Part shown: piece after piece, positions 35,572 to 45,059 of the stretch | Position numbering within the stretch: position 1 is the stretch's first letter | Layout of the letters: each line of letters begins with the position of its first letter | Source: Psychrobacter coccoides | GTDB taxonomy: Bacteria > Pseudomonadota > Gammaproteobacteria > Pseudomonadales > Moraxellaceae | DNA length: 64,000 nucleotides | Direction: 5' to 3' | Assembly (NCBI RefSeq): GCF_017498085.1 | Contig: NZ_JAGBKM010000010.1 | Coordinates: forward strand, 36,047 to 100,046 | Notes under the pieces: generated by a model | Database searches by the model: none | What the model was told of the DNA's origin: nothing | The model's input: the letters and a program-made list of their open reading frames with translations, nothing else | Program-made: the position numbers and the translations under genes

Positions 35572-36837
35572 TTACAAACTGTCTAAACCACGTGCCAAAT
35601 CATCAATGATGTCTTCTACATCCTCTAGCCCTACTGACAGACGAATCAGGCTGTCATTAACACCTGCTTCGGCCCGTGCTTCAGGAGTCAGGCGAAAGTG
35701 CGTGGTGGTAGCAGGATGAGTAATCGTGGTCTTGGCATCGCCCAGATTGTTGGTGATTGAGATCATTTTGGTCGCATCAATGATATGCCAAGCAGCCGCA
35801 GTCGCATCACGATTGCTGCCGCTCTGCACCTCAAAACCCATGATAGCGCCATAACCATCACTCATATGATGCTGATGTTTTGCCAGCTCATGAGCGGGGT
35901 GATCAGACAAGCCTGAAAAATGGACTTTACTGACATTAGGATGACTGACCAAAAACGCGGCGACTTTATTTGCATTGGCACAGTGGGCCTGCATACGCAG
36001 CTTGAGTGTTTCAAGCCCCTTGGTAAATACCCACGCATTGAAAGGACTCATGCTGATACCGCCTGAGCGTACGACTGTGAATGCTTGTTGCATTAACTGA
36101 TCACTGCCTACCAGCGCTCCGCCAAGTACTCGACCTTGCCCATCCAAATATTTGGTGGCAGAATGAATAACCACATCAGCACCCAAGTCTAGTGGACGTT
36201 GTAGCGCCGGTGTAGCAAAACAATTATCAACGACCAATAAAATATCGTTGGCTTGACACAGTTGACTCAAATAGCCAATATCACAAATCTGCGCTAAAGG
36301 ATTGCTCGGACTTTCACAATAAATCACCTTGGTGTTTGACTGTACAGCACGAGCCCAAGCTTCATTGTCGGTACAGTCGACATAGCTGACCTCAACACCA
36401 AACTTCGTCATATAGTTATTAAACAAGCCAATAGATGAGCCAAATAATTGATTGGCAGCCAGTAGATGATCTCCCGCTTTTAGGTATGCCAAACACATGG
36501 TCAAAATAGCACCCATACCAGAGGCGGTCGCCACAGCACGCTCGCCGTTTTCGAGTGCCGCTAAACGACGTTCAAACGTGCGCACACTAGGATTGGTATG
36601 TCGTGAGTAGACGTTGCCGGTCTTAGTCCCATTGAAGTGTGCTGCGGCATCACTTGCTGAAGCATAGACATAAGAGCTGGTCGTAAATATGGCTTCTGAA
36701 TGCTCACCTTCATCGGTACGATGTTGGCCTGCTCGTACTGCTATGGTTTGCATACCATAATCAAGACCTAGGTCTAAAGCGTCACTGCGCCAGTTTAAAT
36801 CTAAACCATTATCATCGTATGTCTGCGACTGACTCAT
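35572..36837 (-). CDS. metZ: O-succinylhomoserine sulfhydrylase
   Basis: MetZ makes homocysteine from O-succinylhomoserine and sulfide using PLP, in methionine synthesis. The PLP lysine is Lys229 in HSATKYLDGQGRVLGGALVG. YSRHTNPSVRTFERRLAALE and ATASGMGAI are Cys/Met-metabolism family blocks. The GQGRVLGG motif favours MetZ over MetB or MetC. The 421-residue start at ATG 36837 follows GGAAGAG. A longer reading frame up to 36912 encodes repeated Ile-Asn-Ala and is not taken as coding. The subfamily call is fairly sure, not certain. Confidence 0.9.
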   Translation of the reverse strand: MSQSQTYDDNGLDLNWRSDALDLGLDYGMQTIAVRAGQHRTDEGEHSEAIFTTSSYVYASASDAAAHFNGTKTGNVYSRHTNPSVRTFERRLAALENGERAVATASGMGAILTMCLAYLKAGDHLLAANQLFGSSIGLFNNYMTKFGVEVSYVDCTDNEAWARAVQSNTKVIYCESPSNPLAQICDIGYLSQLCQANDILLVVDNCFATPALQRPLDLGADVVIHSATKYLDGQGRVLGGALVGSDQLMQQAFTVVRSGGISMSPFNAWVFTKGLETLKLRMQAHCANANKVAAFLVSHPNVSKVHFSGLSDHPAHELAKHQHHMSDGYGAIMGFEVQSGSNRDATAAAWHIIDATKMISITNNLGDAKTTITHPATTTHFRLTPEARAEAGVNDSLIRLSVGLEDVEDIIDDLARGLDSL

Positions 36838-37288
36838 AACTCTTCCATTACTATTATTGATATTAGCGTTTATACTCGTCTTAGCGTTTATACTGGGGTT
36901 TGTTAACCACAACTAAAACTCATCAACGACTCTCTAATCCCTGACTATAGAGTTGCTGTAAATGCAGCGCTATCATATCACGTCACTTTATTCCAAACAT
37001 CTTATTTTGATGAGTTACAAAACGGTTTTATGACTATTCAATCGGATGAGTAAAACTGGGCATATCCACACTTTACCCTGCAGATTATCACCGACTACAT
37101 GCAGGATAGAGCTAAAGGAGGCCATATTTTTTATAGGCAGATATCCTCATACCTGTTAAGCTGAGCAGTCATTTCACTGCGGTTTTGAGCCATACTTTCA
37201 GAGTCGGTTGCATAGCTTGGACTGGATTCATCTTATTGAATTACAGTACACTTTATATCAAATCAAGCGCATCAAGGTAAACACAGTT
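36838..37288. other. Gap between metZ and the ClsC-like gene
   Basis: This divergent intergenic region must hold promoters for both flanking genes. CCTGCA (37077-37082) and TGCAGG (37100-37105) form a small inverted repeat. AAAGGAGG at 37113-37120 resembles a strong ribosome-binding site but no start codon follows at a useful distance. Nothing else stands out. Confidence 0.35.
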
Positions 37289-39034
37289 ATGTCCATATTA
37301 AATATAGAGCCCGGCAATTTATCGCTAAGCCTGACGCTTGGTCTGACATTGGGGCTTAGTGCCTGTCAAAGTCTGCCTATCGAGCCTCATTTACCTGAGA
37401 GCCAAGCCTTGTCGGCACGTGTTAATGCTTTATATCAATCAAAGCGTGATGAGGAAAGCCACTTACTAAACTCTCAAAATATAAGCCCTCAAAATATAAG
37501 CCCTCAAAATATAAACATGAATGACAATGCCGAGGCTTCAAGCTCTGACTCTAAGACCGATAATGATATTGATGAACACTCGAGCCCCGAGACCGAACTG
37601 GTAGAAGCCATCAGTGAACAAAACGAAAACCACCCGGAGCTGTCTGGCTATCACCCTATCGTTACTGGCGCCAATGCCTTTGCTTCACGTAGTATTTTAA
37701 CGGATATGGCCACCCGTAGTATTGATGTACAGTACTATATTTGGCATAACGATCAAGCCGGTCAGTTGATGCTAAAGGACTTGTGGGAAGCTGCTGAACG
37801 CGGGGTCATTGTGCGCCTGTTGTTGGATGACTTTAACAATGATGCCAAGTTTGATCAGCACCTGCTGCGCTTCTCAAGCCACCCTAATATTGCGGTTCGT
37901 ATTGTAAACCCATTGATGCATCGTAAGTTTCAGTCGCTCAATTATATTACCGGACTACCTCGTATCAATCGACGGATGCACAATAAAAGCATGACCTTTG
38001 ATAGGCAAATCACCATTATCGGTGGCCGTAATATTGGTAACGAATATCTAAGTAACGATCAAAACAGCCAGTTTGCCGACCTAGACGTGCTCTTGATAGG
38101 CAAGGTGGTGGCTGATATTGATAATAGCTTTGCCAGCTATTGGTCAGCGCCCATCTCTTTTGATATCGAAACCTTGGCAACCCTGAACAAGGGAGATACC
38201 TCTGACTTTTTGACTGGATTAGATAAGCTAGATGAAGATGAAAAAAGTAACGCTCGCAGCAGCTTAGCAGTATATAAAGCGGCTATCGAAGACTCTTCTA
38301 TTGATTCTGACTTGGTCAATAAGCGAGTGCCCTTTCGCTGGACAGACATGCAGTTTTTGAGTGATGATGTCGGCAAGCTGACCAAGTCTGTACCAGCCGA
38401 TACCAATCTAGTCCATCAGCTGCGTACTTTGTTAGGCAACCCGTCCAAAAACCTAACCATTATCTCGTCATATTTTGTCCCTACCAAAGACGGTGTGAAT
38501 ACTTTAGTGCAGCTGGCAGAGTCTGGAATCGATATCAAGATTTTAACCAACTCGTTTGACGCCACCGACGTCACTGCAGTACATTCTGGCTACAGTCAAT
38601 GGCGGCCTAAACTGTTAAGATCAGGCATTAAAATTTATGAGTTAAAATCCACGGCTGGTGAAGAAAAACGAGAAAACAAACTTTGGAAAGCTCGCAGCCA
38701 GTCGTCGACGAGCCTGCACGCCAAAACCTTTGCAGTCGATGACCATCAGGTGTTTATCGGGTCGTACAACGTTGACCCTCGCTCTGCCAATATCAATACT
38801 GAGATGGGTGTACTTATCAATGATGATGAATTGGCACGGCAGTTACACGAAACGCTTGACGACAACCTGTTGAGTCAGGCCTATGAAGTCAGGTTAACAG
38901 ATAACAACCAGCTGCAGTGGCATACCCTTGAGAATGGCGAAAAGGTCGTATATACCTCAGAGCCACGGGTAGATTTTACTGATCATATTTGGCTGACCAT
39001 TATGTCATGGTTACCTATCGATTGGCTGCTTTAA
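37289..39034 (+). CDS. Phospholipase D-family lipoprotein, ClsC-like cardiolipin synthase
   Basis: This protein of about 581 residues has two phospholipase D active-site (HKD) motifs: HNKSMTFDRQITIIGGRNIG near the middle and HAKTFAVDDHQVFIGSYNVDPRS near residue 480. Both keep His, Lys and Asp. The second motif and overall layout match E. coli ClsC (YmdC), which makes cardiolipin from phosphatidylglycerol and phosphatidylethanolamine. The N-terminus has a lipobox (LSAC, Cys about 25), so membrane anchoring by acylation is likely. A variable acidic linker (about 45-125) contains the in-frame repeat NISPQ. ATG 37289 gives a proper signal peptide; an in-frame upstream start at 37208 would bury it. 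Confidence 0.88.
   Translation: MSILNIEPGNLSLSLTLGLTLGLSACQSLPIEPHLPESQALSARVNALYQSKRDEESHLLNSQNISPQNISPQNINMNDNAEASSSDSKTDNDIDEHSSPETELVEAISEQNENHPELSGYHPIVTGANAFASRSILTDMATRSIDVQYYIWHNDQAGQLMLKDLWEAAERGVIVRLLLDDFNNDAKFDQHLLRFSSHPNIAVRIVNPLMHRKFQSLNYITGLPRINRRMHNKSMTFDRQITIIGGRNIGNEYLSNDQNSQFADLDVLLIGKVVADIDNSFASYWSAPISFDIETLATLNKGDTSDFLTGLDKLDEDEKSNARSSLAVYKAAIEDSSIDSDLVNKRVPFRWTDMQFLSDDVGKLTKSVPADTNLVHQLRTLLGNPSKNLTIISSYFVPTKDGVNTLVQLAESGIDIKILTNSFDATDVTAVHSGYSQWRPKLLRSGIKIYELKSTAGEEKRENKLWKARSQSSTSLHAKTFAVDDHQVFIGSYNVDPRSANINTEMGVLINDDELARQLHETLDDNLLSQAYEVRLTDNNQLQWHTLENGEKVVYTSEPRVDFTDHIWLTIMSWLPIDWLL
37473..37516 (+). repeat. 15-bp in-frame tandem repeat in the ClsC-like gene
   Basis: CTCAAAATATAAGCC occurs twice in full and once almost complete. 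It encodes repeats of Asn-Ile-Ser-Pro-Gln in the linker after the lipobox. Copy number may vary without breaking the frame. Confidence 0.88.
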
Positions 39035-39227
39035 TGGTAAGGCCTTGTTTTAAGATTTAATGACTCTAAGGCTTGACTTACTCTAACGCTACTCCATTTA
39101 GACCCTTTACAACTCTCTGTGTTGAGCCACTACTGACCCATAATGGCTTATCGCTTTTATGAGGTTGCTTGTCACTATGACAATTGACTTAATGACCGCT
39201 TTTTTATGTGTGAGTGTGTGATTTATT

Positions 39228-40529
39228 ATGCCTTCTCGTTCTCAATATGCATTAATGGATCCAAAAGACAGAAACATTGTACTGTTTGTTTGTTTTAGCA
39301 GTGCTGTGGCGTTCTTTGATTTTTTGATTTATTTGTTTATGGTAGATGTTATCTCGGCAGCTTTTTTTCCTGCTGATACCAGCTCTAGCATTACAAAACT
39401 TCAAGGGCTTGGATTATTTGCTATAGGCTATTTGGCCCGTCCTATAGGTGGTGTGATTTTTGGTCGCTACGGCGATATATATGGCCGCAAACCAGTCCTG
39501 TTAATCAGTATGCTGGTGACCGCAGCGTGTATGCTAGCGATATCCTGTCTGCCCACTTATGCTCAATGGGGGCTGTCCGCACCGATCCTATTTATTATAT
39601 TGCGTATCATACAAGGCATGGCTTTTGGAATTTTTGTTCCATTGGCTTGGATTTTTGTAGCTGAGCATGTCCCGCGTCAGTACTTATCGGCTGGATGTAG
39701 CTACGTCATAGCCAGTTTTTTGATAGGGGTATTGTTTGCCAGTACTTTTTTTACATGGCTTACTGCGTCTATGACCACCGAGCAGTTAGTGACAAATGGC
39801 TGGCGCTTACCGTTCATCGCCGCCGCTATTCTCAGCTTTTTACCACTACTGGCTTGGCGCTATATTAGCGAATCGCCATTTTTTGTTGAAATGAAGAAAC
39901 AAAAACCTAGTAAGTGCTTTGCTAAACCTTTCACCCTACTCTTTAGCCACTGTAAGCACTCATTATTCATCGGTATGATACTGACACTGATGATTTCTAG
40001 TATAACCATCGTAGTCGTACTGCTCCTGCCAAAGCTGATCACTCTACGCTTCACCATCGACAGTGACTTGTTTGGTTTTTCGCATAGTCTTGGTGTTATA
40101 TTTATGATTTTTGGCTGTCTTTTTTATGGCATCCTCTCCAATTATCAAAACTTTGGTAAGATTTTAGTCATGGGTTCCGTGTTACTTATCACCCAAGTTT
40201 TTGCTTTTTTCTATCACTTAGAAGCTGGTGGCGACTATATCCTCATCATGTATGCGCTGCTTGGTTTTTGTGCCGGCATCATTGGTATGATACCGGCAAT
40301 TTTTGTCCAGCTATTTCCTACAAATGTGCGCTTAACGGGGATGGCGATCTCTTATAGCGTGACCTATGGTATCGTGGGTGGCCTACTGCCCTTTGCTCTT
40401 AGCTATGCCACTGTATTTGTAAGCTTTTCACCAGCGCTTTATATTGCATTTATTGGATTTATTGGGATAATCATTGGGCTTTATTTCTACAATCTACAAG
40501 AATACAAAAAAATCGATCAGCTGATTTAA
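39228..40529 (+). CDS. MFS transporter (metabolite:H+ symporter type)
   Basis: This 433-residue inner-membrane protein has about 12 membrane segments. The motif GRYGDIYGRKPVLL between segments 2 and 3 and ARPIGGVIFG just before it are typical of the metabolite:H+ symporter branch (ProP, ShiA, KgtP). FVPLAWIFVAEHVPRQYLSAGCS matches the usual segment 4-5 loop. The substrate cannot be told, and no catabolic gene lies next to it. No clear Shine-Dalgarno sequence is seen; ATG 39255 is a possible alternative start. Confidence 0.85.
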   Translation: MPSRSQYALMDPKDRNIVLFVCFSSAVAFFDFLIYLFMVDVISAAFFPADTSSSITKLQGLGLFAIGYLARPIGGVIFGRYGDIYGRKPVLLISMLVTAACMLAISCLPTYAQWGLSAPILFIILRIIQGMAFGIFVPLAWIFVAEHVPRQYLSAGCSYVIASFLIGVLFASTFFTWLTASMTTEQLVTNGWRLPFIAAAILSFLPLLAWRYISESPFFVEMKKQKPSKCFAKPFTLLFSHCKHSLFIGMILTLMISSITIVVVLLLPKLITLRFTIDSDLFGFSHSLGVIFMIFGCLFYGILSNYQNFGKILVMGSVLLITQVFAFFYHLEAGGDYILIMYALLGFCAGIIGMIPAIFVQLFPTNVRLTGMAISYSVTYGIVGGLLPFALSYATVFVSFSPALYIAFIGFIGIIIGLYFYNLQEYKKIDQLI

Positions 40530-40590
40530 TTTTGCATGAATACTCATATCAGGTCGATAGCACATGCATAATACATTCAAGGGTAATACT

Positions 40591-41562
40591 ATGGTTGATA
40601 TGACCAACAAACGTCTTTCGGTCGCTCCTATGATTGACTGGACCACGACTGATTATCGTTATTTTGCACGGCTCTTTAACCCCCATGTCTACCTGTATAC
40701 CGAGATGATCAGTACAGGTGCACTGATTCATGGCAATCGTGCTCGACATCTGCGCTTTGATACGCTAGAACACCCTCTAGTGCTGCAGCTTGGTGGTGCA
40801 GATATTGATGAGATGACGCAGTGCGCCCAGTTTGCGCAGCAGTATGATTACGATGAAGTGAATATTAATGTTGGCTGCCCATCAGACCGTGTTCAACATA
40901 ACAAGATAGGTGCGTGTCTGATGGCTGAACCTCAGACAGTGGCCGAGCTGGTCAAGCATATGCAAGCGGCGGTGGATATTCCGGTAACAGTCAAGCATCG
41001 TATCGGAATTGATGATTTTGACAGTTATGAGTTTATGTCAAACTTCGTACAAACCGTCGCAGCAGCTGGCTGTACACGCTTTATCGTACATGCACGCACG
41101 GCATGGCTACAAGGGCTAAGCCCCAAACAAAACCGTGAAATACCCCCTCTGCGCTATGATGATGTTTACCGGTTAAAACAAGACTTCCCAGAGCTTGATA
41201 TTGAAATCAATGGCGGTATCGACACAGTAGCAGACATTGCTGCCCATCTACAGCACATCGATGGGGTCATGATTGGGCGGGCTTTTTATCACAATCCCTA
41301 TCTACTAGCGCAGGCCAACAGCTTATGGGGCGAGCCCGTACCCAAACGCTCAGATATTTTGGCGAGCCTCTATCCCTACCTCGAAGCACAAGTCGAAAAA
41401 GGTGAGGCCCTACCTACGATGGCACGTCATTACTTAGGATTGTTTCAAGGCTTGAAGGGTGCTCGTAAATGGCGACAAGCTTTGAGCGGCAAGCCAAGTC
41501 TCACGCTTGACGATATCAAGCAAGCGGCGTCCGAAGTGCTAGCACTAAACCCAGAGGCTTAA
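40591..41562 (+). CDS. dusA: tRNA-dihydrouridine synthase A
   Basis: DusA reduces U20/U20a in the D-loop of tRNA using FMN and NADPH. RLSVAPMIDWTTTDYRYF, NINVGCPSDRVQHNKIGACLM (with the catalytic Cys) and HARTAWLQGLSPKQNREIPPLRY are close to E. coli DusA and distinguish it from DusB and DusC. Length is about 323 residues. ATG 40591 follows AAGGG at proper spacing; ATG 40564 in the same frame would add nine residues. A MITE-like element lies 45 bp after the stop. Confidence 0.94.
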   Translation: MVDMTNKRLSVAPMIDWTTTDYRYFARLFNPHVYLYTEMISTGALIHGNRARHLRFDTLEHPLVLQLGGADIDEMTQCAQFAQQYDYDEVNINVGCPSDRVQHNKIGACLMAEPQTVAELVKHMQAAVDIPVTVKHRIGIDDFDSYEFMSNFVQTVAAAGCTRFIVHARTAWLQGLSPKQNREIPPLRYDDVYRLKQDFPELDIEINGGIDTVADIAAHLQHIDGVMIGRAFYHNPYLLAQANSLWGEPVPKRSDILASLYPYLEAQVEKGEALPTMARHYLGLFQGLKGARKWRQALSGKPSLTLDDIKQAASEVLALNPEA

Positions 41563-41606
41563 ACCTGTATAAGGCTCAGCACCAGACTAAAAGACTAAGC
41601 TTCAGA

Positions 41607-41781
41607 CTAGGGCGTGCCTTCATTTTAAAGATGGTAATAAGAATGAGATAAATCGATGTCAAACAAGCAAAATAACGCCGATAATATCAAGGTGTTAGCC
41701 AGCTATTTGACGACGTTTGTCAAGATTTAGCCATTTTTAGCCCATTTAGATCTTCTCGTTCGAATTGAAGACATGCCCTAG
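41607..41781. mobile_element. MITE-like element, long copy (175 bp)
   Basis: The ends are CTAGGGCGTGCCTTCA and TGAAGACATGCCCTAG. The first 60 bp resemble the copy at 24235-24324, including ATGAGATAAATCGATGTCAAA. The extra interior has no ORF. The right end overlaps the 3' end of the convergent CPBP gene and contains its stop codon at 41778-41780. Confidence 0.75.
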
Positions 41782-42596
41782 GACACTTGCGATAAATACT
41801 GCCACATCGCTGCACCATTATTGAGTATGTGTAACAACATCGGTAGGACTAAAGAGCCCGACTTGAAACGCGCATAGCAAAATATCAAAGCCAACACCAT
41901 GATAGTACCAATCTCATAGATACCGTACTGTAGGTGCATCACTGCAAAGATCGCACTGGTAATCATACTAGCGGCTAATGCGCCACGTGCTCTATTTAAG
42001 CTGCGCCGCTTTAAGTGCTTTGGCGTAGAAAACTGCTCAGCAATGGCCGTCCATAAGATGCCACGAAAGACAAGCTCTTCATATATCGGCGCAACTATTA
42101 CCATTGCAAATACCAGCAGCCACACTGAGCTGACAGAGTGATATAAAGGATCGACAAATACCAAGGGAGACTTATCCAAAGCATACGTCAGTACTTGACT
42201 ACCCACCATAAAGAGAATAAGCAGCCCAAGCATCTGCATGCCAACCGCTAACGAAAAAGGCTTGAATGCCAAATACTGAAAAACATCAGCAGACTTGAGA
42301 CGTAAAATCAAGGCGCTAAGAAGCAAGATCAGCAGACAGCTAATGACGATCGATACACTCACTACCGTCCCATTACTTCCCCCAAAAACAAAGACATCAC
42401 CGACTGTCATCGTTTTGACGGTTGGCAACAGCCACTTGCCAGCCAAATAAACCCCTACCAATTGACTGAGAAAAAACGCTGCCACCATACCGATGACTAG
42501 CACAAATGCGCCCAAAGGTGAAAACAAAGACGAACGCTTAGACCCTATCGTGTAATCTGCATGAGAAAAAGCACTAACTTTAGATCGATCTGTCAT
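41778..42596 (-). CDS. CPBP-family intramembrane metalloprotease
   Basis: This 272-residue polytopic membrane protein has about seven hydrophobic segments. The CAAX protease/bacteriocin-processing (Abi/CPBP) signature is complete: EELVFRG (Glu-Glu and Arg), AVMHLQYG and HILNN. Members cleave prenylated or other substrates within the membrane, or act in bacteriocin immunity; the role here is unknown. The last codon and stop abut the MITE-like repeat, so the original C-terminus may have been different. ATG 42596 has no strong Shine-Dalgarno sequence. Confidence 0.87.
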   Translation of the reverse strand: MTDRSKVSAFSHADYTIGSKRSSLFSPLGAFVLVIGMVAAFFLSQLVGVYLAGKWLLPTVKTMTVGDVFVFGGSNGTVVSVSIVISCLLILLLSALILRLKSADVFQYLAFKPFSLAVGMQMLGLLILFMVGSQVLTYALDKSPLVFVDPLYHSVSSVWLLVFAMVIVAPIYEELVFRGILWTAIAEQFSTPKHLKRRSLNRARGALAASMITSAIFAVMHLQYGIYEIGTIMVLALIFCYARFKSGSLVLPMLLHILNNGAAMWQYLSQVS

Positions 42597-42758
42597 AAAA
42601 AAGACACTCGCAATCGCAATCTATTAACGCATACGGACAGTCCGTCGCCTAACAACACTGTCTCTAGAAAACCTTTCATCCAAAAACCCTGAGATCATTG
42701 TCCATTCATACCATGTCCATGCACACTAGTATATGTTCTGAGCGCATAGACATGCCCT

Positions 42759-43646
42759 TTAAGGCACCAATTGCTGTTCGATAAGCTTCAACACCTGCAT
42801 GGAGACAGATTCTGGATATTCTAAAGGGAACATATGACCGCCTGCATGCGTGACATAAGGAATGCCCAATCTGGTTTGTACCATTTTTGGAAACTGACGT
42901 TTCAAAAACAGACTGTCCTCGCCAATGAGCAAGGTCACAGGCGGTTTGGGTCGACGATTTGGTACCAACCAATACCAAGAGGGATTGGTACGAAAAACCG
43001 CCACTTCCGCTGCTTTAGGGATGGCGAGAGTCACCTTACCATCTGCTCGCTCATGCAGACCGTGTTCAATATAACCTTGAAAACTGCGCTCATCAAAGTT
43101 TTTAAAAAACCCTTTATGACGCATCTTCTCATAAGCCTCCTCACGGCTATTCCAGACGTCTCGGCGGTTTTTAGAAATACCAGAAGGCGATAATTTATCC
43201 ATAAAGCGATTATTCATCAAAGGCAGCTTATCTGCTATCTTTGCCAAATGCCAAACCAAGCTGGTCGTACCATAAATCCACGGTGGATCCATCAGTACCG
43301 CTTGCTCAAAACGCTTGGGCTGACGATACAAAGCTTGTAGCGTACACATAGCCCCCAATGAATGCCCCACAGCCACCAGCTTGGCGACCCCATGTTGCTC
43401 GCAAGTACGCTCTACGCTATCAATCACCTGCTGAGTAAGACTACGCCAATGATCATCAACAGGATAATCAGGGTCCACACTGAGCATCGGAATATATTCG
43501 ATGGTAAAAAACTCAGCTAAACCAACAAAAAACGGCTCATAAACGGCACTAGGCATCCCATTAGCATGGGCAAAATGTATCACAGGTTTTTGGGTTTTTT
43601 GTGATACAGGCAATGAAGCAAAGGTATGGGGCGTTATCTGGCTCAT
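42759..43646 (-). CDS. Alpha/beta-hydrolase
   Basis: This cytoplasmic alpha/beta-hydrolase has about 295 residues. It starts its core with HFAHANGMPSAVYEPF, has the nucleophile elbow GHSLGA and a C-terminal THAGGHMFPLEYP holding the catalytic His. A four-helix lid lies between strands 6 and 7. Similar proteins are annotated only as hydrolases or esterases. ATG 43646 is preferred (GAGAG upstream); the longer frame to 43697 is possible. It is downstream of sppA on the same strand, but a terminator separates them. Confidence 0.85.
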   Translation of the reverse strand: MSQITPHTFASLPVSQKTQKPVIHFAHANGMPSAVYEPFFVGLAEFFTIEYIPMLSVDPDYPVDDHWRSLTQQVIDSVERTCEQHGVAKLVAVGHSLGAMCTLQALYRQPKRFEQAVLMDPPWIYGTTSLVWHLAKIADKLPLMNNRFMDKLSPSGISKNRRDVWNSREEAYEKMRHKGFFKNFDERSFQGYIEHGLHERADGKVTLAIPKAAEVAVFRTNPSWYWLVPNRRPKPPVTLLIGEDSLFLKRQFPKMVQTRLGIPYVTHAGGHMFPLEYPESVSMQVLKLIEQQLVP

Positions 43647-43721
43647 AACAGGCTCTCGCAAGGTCATATAATGGCTTATTATTTTTATCGTATTCAACAG
43701 AGTCTAAACACTGATACAATT

Positions 43722-43751
43722 AAGGCTGAGCATAAACCCATGCTCAGCCTT
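43722..43751 (-). terminator. Terminator after sppA
   Basis: AAGGCTGAGCAT and ATGCTCAGCCTT form a perfect 12-bp stem with a 6-nt loop, 36 bp after the sppA stop. The T tract after it on the minus strand is short. Confidence 0.75.
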
Positions 43752-43787
43752 CACAATCATACACATAAAATTTAGGATATAAAGGAC

Positions 43788-44849
43788 TTAGCGCATCTCA
43801 GCATGACCATCCTCTTTTGGCAGTACATCAAGATTAATACTTGAGCCCACACCTGCGCCCAGCTTGACAGCAAAGCGCTCCATAAATAACTGGAAGGGAT
43901 CTCGCGGCGAATAGTTGACCACATTATCAAGCTCTAATTGTCTTTCTAAACTAGCGATACTGCCTTTTTTGTCTGCCAATCCAAGCTCGATCGACTGCTC
44001 ACCTGTCCAAAACAGCCCTGAAAACAGCTTATTGTCTTCTGGGTCTTTTAGGCGCTCACCACGGCCTTCTTTGACAGCATTAATAAAGTGCTTATGAGTA
44101 TTGTCTAGCACTTTTTCGACGTGCTCCTCCTCATAGTCACTTAGGGGCCGTGACAAACTTAGGATATCTTTATACTCTCCTGCAGTTAAGGTACGATCTT
44201 CAATACCCAACTTATCCATCAGGCTCTCAATATTATAGCTTGGCATAATGACGCCTATCGAGCCCACCAAGCTTGAAGGGTTGACATAGATCTCATCAGC
44301 AGCAGAAGCGATATAATAAGCGCCAGAGGCACCAACATCACCAATGACCGCATACAGCTTTTTATCTGGATACTGCTGGCGCAAGTCCATCATGGTCTGC
44401 CAGATTTCATCCGACTGTACTGGTGAGCCGCCAGGTGAGTTTATTTCTAGTGCCACCGCTTTTGAGTTTTTATTTTCAAAGGCCCGGGTCAAGGCTTTAC
44501 TGATATCGTAGGCGTTAGCGATATCGTTCGCACTTATCGTTCCTTGAACCTCCACCACCGCCAAATGCGGCTTACTGGTATCGATACCATCCAAGGTCGC
44601 CGGTTTGTCAGTACTACAGCCACGGCCGATAGATAAAAACACCAGTAAGATATAACCGAATGTTAACAGCTTAAAAAAGATACCCCAGCGTCTGGAGCGA
44701 CGTTGCTCTTCCACGCTAGCGAGTAGGGTTTTTTCAATCAGGCGCCACTCCTGCCCACTCGGTTGGTTTGGCGACACTTGTTGGATTGGTGCTGGCTGAT
44801 TAGTCCTGTTTTCAGGACGTTTATTAGGGTCTGGCGGCCAGTTAGGCAT
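43788..44849 (-). CDS. sppA: Signal peptide peptidase SppA (S49 family)
   Basis: This membrane-anchored serine protease degrades leftover signal peptides. It is the short, single-domain form (353 residues). A proline-rich cytoplasmic N-terminus (1-50) precedes one membrane segment at about 58-76. The catalytic Ser175 is in DVGASGAYYIAS and the general base Lys227 in TAGEYKDILS. PGGSP near 139 forms the oxyanion region. A terminator follows and AT-rich DNA lies upstream, so it seems monocistronic. Confidence 0.93.
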   Translation of the reverse strand: MPNWPPDPNKRPENRTNQPAPIQQVSPNQPSGQEWRLIEKTLLASVEEQRRSRRWGIFFKLLTFGYILLVFLSIGRGCSTDKPATLDGIDTSKPHLAVVEVQGTISANDIANAYDISKALTRAFENKNSKAVALEINSPGGSPVQSDEIWQTMMDLRQQYPDKKLYAVIGDVGASGAYYIASAADEIYVNPSSLVGSIGVIMPSYNIESLMDKLGIEDRTLTAGEYKDILSLSRPLSDYEEEHVEKVLDNTHKHFINAVKEGRGERLKDPEDNKLFSGLFWTGEQSIELGLADKKGSIASLERQLELDNVVNYSPRDPFQLFMERFAVKLGAGVGSSINLDVLPKEDGHAEMR

Positions 44850-45059
44850 AACACTTCCTAGGTAAGAATCAATCTAAACAATAAAAGAATATCTATTTAA
44901 TACTGATATAAAATAGATACTAATAAAACAATAAGCTGCTAAGTATGGTGGCTTTTTGGTTAGGGTTCAATAGTGAAAACGTGACATGTTATTATATAAT
45001 TAGCAATATTATAACCAGTTATACATAAAATAGACATGCGCATCTTTATGGTACATGCT

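Noticed and set aside
36838..36912. N-terminal extension of MetZ from an upstream start
   Set aside because: It encodes a repetitive Ile-Asn-Ala stretch, and a well-spaced GGAAGAG marks ATG 36837 as the start.
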